Assembly (NCBI GenBank): GCA_011046315.1
Contig: DSAU01000513.1
Location: forward strand, 1 to 10,382
Length of the DNA stretch: 10,382 nt
Origin: a bacterium
Lineage (GTDB): Bacteria; Zhuqueibacterota; Zhuqueibacteria; Thermofontimicrobiales; Thermofontimicrobiaceae
Reading direction: 5' to 3'
Position 1 is the first letter of the stretch, and the number at the start of each line of letters is the position of its first letter. Both the position numbers and the translations under genes were made by a program. The notes beneath the pieces were generated by a model, which worked only from the letters and a program-made list of their open reading frames with translations, was not told where the DNA came from and searched no databases. Of this stretch, positions 7,616 through 10,382 are shown piece by piece.

Positions 7616-7705
7616 GTGAAATTGATCGCTTAAAAAAATTGGATTCATCAAAAATAACGGGCTGTGTTTGTCATCGCATCAATGCAAAACAGGAGATGTG
7701 GAATA

Positions 7706-9631
7706 GTGAATATGCATTGGCTGGATTGGAGCATTCTGGTTTTTATTCTGGGATTAATGGTTGTGGCCGTCGAGGTCAGCAAACGGCACATGAAAAGCAT
7801 TGCCGATTTTCTTTCCGCCGGACGAACCGCGGGACGCTATATGGTCTCAGTTGCCTCGGGGATCGCCGGATTGGGCGCGATTACGGTGATCGCCAATTTT
7901 GAAATGAATTATCAGGCAGGTTTTGCAATGACCTGGTGGGGATTTACCATGGGAATATTCATCCTGATTATTACCGTTTCCGGATGGGTCATTTACCGAT
8001 TTCGCGAAACTCGGGCGCTGACTATGGCGCAATTTTTTGAGATTCGCTACAGTCGAAATTTTCGCATTTTCAGCGGTATGCTGGCGTTCGTTGCCGGGGT
8101 GATTAATTTTGGAATTTTTCCCTCGGTCGGCGCCCGATTTTTTATCTATTTTTGCGGATTGCCGGAAACTATGTCGCTGTTGGGCGCAGCGGTCTCAACC
8201 TATGTGGTAACAATGATGGTTCTGCTGTCAATTTCCATTTATTTTGTGTTCTCGGGCGGACAAATTGCGGTTATCGTCACTGATTTTTTGCAAGGCTTGT
8301 TCGTTAGCCTGGTTTTTTTGACGGTGGTTATTTTCTTTTTTAAGCTGTTCACCTTTAATCAAATTTTTCAGGCGCTGCAGACCGCGCCAGAGCATGCTTC
8401 AATGATTAATCCATTCAAGACCAGTCAGGCGCGTGATTTTAATCTTTGGTTTTTTTTAATCGGCGTAATGGGAGCTTTTTACTCCACCCTCTCCTGGCAG
8501 GGTACGCAGGGCTATAACAGCTCCGCCAAAACTGCTCACGAAGCAAAAATGGGAGCGGTGCTGAGCAATTGGCGCGGCATCCCTCAGGTGTTATTTTTAT
8601 TGTTCATTCCAATTGCAGCGTACACGGTTATGCATCATCAGGATTTTATTTCACAAGCCACCAACGTCCGCGCCGTGCTCGATGGTGTGGATTCCGGCGC
8701 TGTCAGAAGTCAGTTGACGGTTCCTTTGGTGTTGACCCAGTTTCTTCCCAGAGGTTTGATGGGAGCTCTGGCAGCAGTGATGATGGCAGCGTTTATCAGT
8801 ACCCACGATACTTATCTCCATTCATGGTCGAGCATATTTGTCCAGGATGTGTTGATACCATTGCGCAATAAACCATATACCAGAAAAAAGCACTTGAAAA
8901 TCTTGCGGTTGACAATCGTTGCTGTGGCATTGTTTATTTTTATATTCAGCCTCTATTTGCGGCAGACGCAGTTTATTATGCTGTTTTGGGCGGTGACCGG
9001 TTCAATTTTTGCTGGTGGTTCCGGCGCCGTCATTATCGGCGGGCTGTACTGGAAACGCGGCACCACGGCTGCTGCTTGGAGCGCGCTGATCACAGGTGCG
9101 GTCATCTCAGTTTTTGGATTTGTGATGAATCAACTGGATGAAAATTTTTTCATCAATGGTCAATGGTTTTGGGGCATTGCCATGGCAGCGTCGTTATTGA
9201 CCTATGTGTTGGTATCACTGCTGGGGCGCCGCCGGATTTTTAATTTAAAAAAATTGCTCAATCGAGAAAAATACGCCGTTAAAGGGGAGCACCGGGTGCT
9301 GGCTGATCAACAATTGAAGGGCTGGAGAGTGCTGGGCATCGGAAAAGAATTTTCTCAGGGTGATAAAATAATCTATATTATCACCTATTGTTGGATTATT
9401 AGTTGGGCGCTGGTTTTTGTTCTGGGAACCATCTACTATTTTACTAACGGCATTTCAGACAAAACGTGGATGGACTTGTGGTATATTTATTTAAAAATTA
9501 ACCTGATTGCGGGAGTCGTCGTGGTCATCTGGTTCGCTATCGGTGGATTTCGAGACCTGAGCCGAATGTTGAGCGATTTGCGCACACTTGCTCGTAATGA
9601 TACTGATGATGGATTTGTGAGAGGTGATTAA
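7706..9631 (+). CDS. Sodium:solute symporter (SSS family)
   Basis: 641 residues from GTG at 7706, chosen because AGGAG (7691-7695) is ten bases upstream. ATG at 7712 is nearly as good, and the frame is open back to 7664. The protein is an inner-membrane cation-coupled importer with about 13-15 predicted segments. N-terminal family features are the first segment after HWLDW, then SIADFLSAGRT, and IAGLGAITVIANFEMNYQAGFAMTWWG at about residues 53-79. The sodium-site segment MMAAFISTHDTYLHSWSS lies at about 359-376. A cytoplasmic loop (about 507-555) contains EKYAVKG and LGIGKEFSQGDKIIY, followed by two more segments and a hydrophilic tail ending near RNDTDDG. I recall this C-terminal arrangement from a subgroup often found beside carbohydrate genes. 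The gene looks complete. The transported solute is unknown; a sugar, sugar acid or related compound is the inference from the CBM9-like neighbour. Confidence 0.92.
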   Translation: MNMHWLDWSILVFILGLMVVAVEVSKRHMKSIADFLSAGRTAGRYMVSVASGIAGLGAITVIANFEMNYQAGFAMTWWGFTMGIFILIITVSGWVIYRFRETRALTMAQFFEIRYSRNFRIFSGMLAFVAGVINFGIFPSVGARFFIYFCGLPETMSLLGAAVSTYVVTMMVLLSISIYFVFSGGQIAVIVTDFLQGLFVSLVFLTVVIFFFKLFTFNQIFQALQTAPEHASMINPFKTSQARDFNLWFFLIGVMGAFYSTLSWQGTQGYNSSAKTAHEAKMGAVLSNWRGIPQVLFLLFIPIAAYTVMHHQDFISQATNVRAVLDGVDSGAVRSQLTVPLVLTQFLPRGLMGALAAVMMAAFISTHDTYLHSWSSIFVQDVLIPLRNKPYTRKKHLKILRLTIVAVALFIFIFSLYLRQTQFIMLFWAVTGSIFAGGSGAVIIGGLYWKRGTTAAAWSALITGAVISVFGFVMNQLDENFFINGQWFWGIAMAASLLTYVLVSLLGRRRIFNLKKLLNREKYAVKGEHRVLADQQLKGWRVLGIGKEFSQGDKIIYIITYCWIISWALVFVLGTIYYFTNGISDKTWMDLWYIYLKINLIAGVVVVIWFAIGGFRDLSRMLSDLRTLARNDTDDGFVRGD

Positions 9632-9796
9632 ACTTATAGCCTCCATAGAAAGTAGTAAATCATAGAAGAAGTTAAGAGGTGTAATCTAATAATTTCGAAA
9701 TTGCTTTCCTTTACAGTTGTTGTACAAATTGCACTGACGAAATTGTTGATTGACTTCATTTATAGTTATAGTTAGTGCCTGTCCGAAAATAGCTCC

Positions 9797-9902
9797 TTAC
9801 ATTGTCATTGCGAGCCCGCTTCAGCGGGAGAAGCAATCTCTTGATAATAAAGAGATTGCTTCGCTTCCCCGCAGGAGCGGGATCGCTCGCAAAGACAGTA
9901 AA
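9797..9902. repeat. Nested palindromic MITE/REP-like element
   Basis: About 106 bases forming a large hairpin. The outer arms are TTACATTGTCATTGCGAG (9797-9814) and CTCGCAAAGACAGTAA (9886-9901). The inner arms AAGCAATCTCTT (9831-9842) and AAGAGATTGCTT (9850-9861) are perfect with a seven-base loop. Each side also has its own hairpin: CCCGC-TTCA-GCGGG (9815-9828) and CCCGC-AGGA-GCGGG (9868-9881). From memory, elements with the GTCATTGCGAG...GAAGCAATC pattern are scattered in intergenic DNA of many bacteria. There is no transposase here, so if mobile it would move in trans. A 60-codon open frame across it is incidental. Confidence 0.75.
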
Positions 9903-9983
9903 CGGCGAATTAAGGTCTGGTTAACATCATAGAGGATTACTAATTTTTGATCATTATTTTTTATCTTCTGGCGATGTTTATTA

Positions 9984-10012
9984 TTGACTGACTGCGAGGA
10001 TCACACGATAAT
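9984..10012 (+). promoter_or_regulatory. Sigma70-type promoter pointing out of the right edge
   Basis: TTGACT (9984-9989) and GATAAT (10007-10012) with the optimal 17-base spacer, each hexamer one base from consensus. Transcription would begin near 10019 and run at least 360 bases to the window end without a supportable gene. That implies a long structured leader or a small RNA. Confidence 0.5.
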
Positions 10013-10236
10013 GGGTAAATATATCTTGAAGTCGGATATACAAATTTGTATTTCTCAGATTTTGAACATAGTATTTAATTGCATTGTTTAATATTCTAAA
10101 TATCTGAAAGTTAGTTTAATAATATAAAAATTTATTTGAAGTTTTATTCAATTTAATCTACATCTAAAATTCTAAATTAAAAAATGTATTTTAATTATAA
10201 CTACATATTTTGAAAAGAGTTGGAGTGAAATGCCTG

Positions 10237-10368
10237 TAACCGATCACGGGGTTATTAACAAGCCGTTAAAACGGCTTTGGATATGTTTCGTTAATGCTGT
10301 AAACACCATGATGAATCATGGTGTTAGTTCAAAGAGGCATTGAAACAACACCACAATTCATTGTGGTG
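10237..10368 (+). repeat. Array of four short stem-loops
   Basis: The four stems are TAACC/GGTTA (10237-10254), AAGCCGTT-AA-AACGGCTT (10260-10277), AACACCATGAT-GA-ATCATGGTGTT (10302-10325) and CACCACAAT-TC-ATTGTGGTG (10349-10368). The last three are perfect, have two-base loops, and are separated by 24 and 23 bases. None is followed by a T-run, so they are not ordinary terminators. They could be REP-like repeats, an IS200/IS605-type end, or a structured leader. A 37-codon open frame (10230-10343) with GGAG four bases before its ATG crosses the first three, but its codons are largely dictated by the palindromes. Confidence 0.6.
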
Positions 10369-10382
10369 AAATAATCATCTCA

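Larger units (their letters stand above)
9632..10382. other. Gene-free region at the right edge
   Basis: About 750 bases with no convincing gene. In order it holds a 12-base palindrome AATTTCGAAATT (9691-9702), a nested palindromic element (9797-9902) and a rightward promoter (9984-10012). Then come a 14-base palindrome ATACAAATTTGTAT (10038-10051), a very AT-rich stretch to about 10220, and an array of stem-loops to 10368. No intrinsic terminator for the symporter was found. Confidence 0.6.

Noticed and set aside
7612..7902. 96-codon frame whose ATG overlaps the CBM9-like stop (ATGA)
   Set aside because: It overlaps the symporter gene by almost 200 bases in another frame, has no recognisable features beyond the first few residues, and the symporter frame is clearly real. 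The ATGA overlap is probably chance.
9750..9932. 60-codon plus-strand frame
   Set aside because: Most of it is the nested palindromic element, and there is no SD. Such frames across this kind of repeat are common artefacts.
10011..10091. 26-codon frame with GAGGA upstream
   Set aside because: Its ATG overlaps the -10 hexamer of the promoter at 9984-10012, so that promoter's transcript would begin after the start codon. There is no other support.

Overview
The window looks like a chromosomal segment of a Gram-negative-type, heterotrophic bacterium, probably from an uncultured lineage near the Bacteroidota/Calditrichota/KSB1 group. That placement is an inference from gene content: a secreted glycosidase-like protein, a CBM9-like protein paired with an SSS symporter, and family-3 O-methyltransferase and GpmI-type mutase genes. 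Several genes have AGGAGG-like ribosome binding sites, and at least two good sigma70-type promoters are visible (TTGACT-N18-TATATT and TTGACT-N17-GATAAT). This argues against a typical member of the class Bacteroidia. No phage, CRISPR, rRNA or tRNA gene was recognised.

Layout. Positions 1-3 are the start codon of a minus-strand gene leaving the left edge, with a perfect SD. From 273 to 2600 (minus) lies one long reading frame for a secreted, glycosidase-like protein of about 775 codons, cut in two by an in-frame TAG at 1245-1247. From 2855 to 5222 (minus) is a two-gene operon, gpmI followed by a five-segment membrane protein of unknown function. From 5621 to 6247 (minus) is a class I SAM-dependent O-methyltransferase whose start is fixed by a strong SD. 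Divergent from it, 6482-9631 (plus) is an operon of a membrane-anchored or exported CBM9-like protein and a full-length sodium:solute symporter, preceded by a clear promoter. The last 750 bases hold no convincing gene. They contain a nested palindromic MITE/REP-like element, a good promoter pointing out of the window, and an array of four short stem-loops. The first stem-loop shares its stem and loop sequence with a hairpin near the left edge.

How the genes fit together. The secreted glycosidase-like protein, the CBM9-like protein and the SSS symporter suggest capture and uptake of a sugar or related solute, but the substrate cannot be read from sequence. GpmI is a core glycolytic enzyme. I see no defence system or clearly new multi-gene system. 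The observations most worth a second look are the amber-split gene, the structured non-coding DNA at the right edge, and the hairpin shared by both edges.
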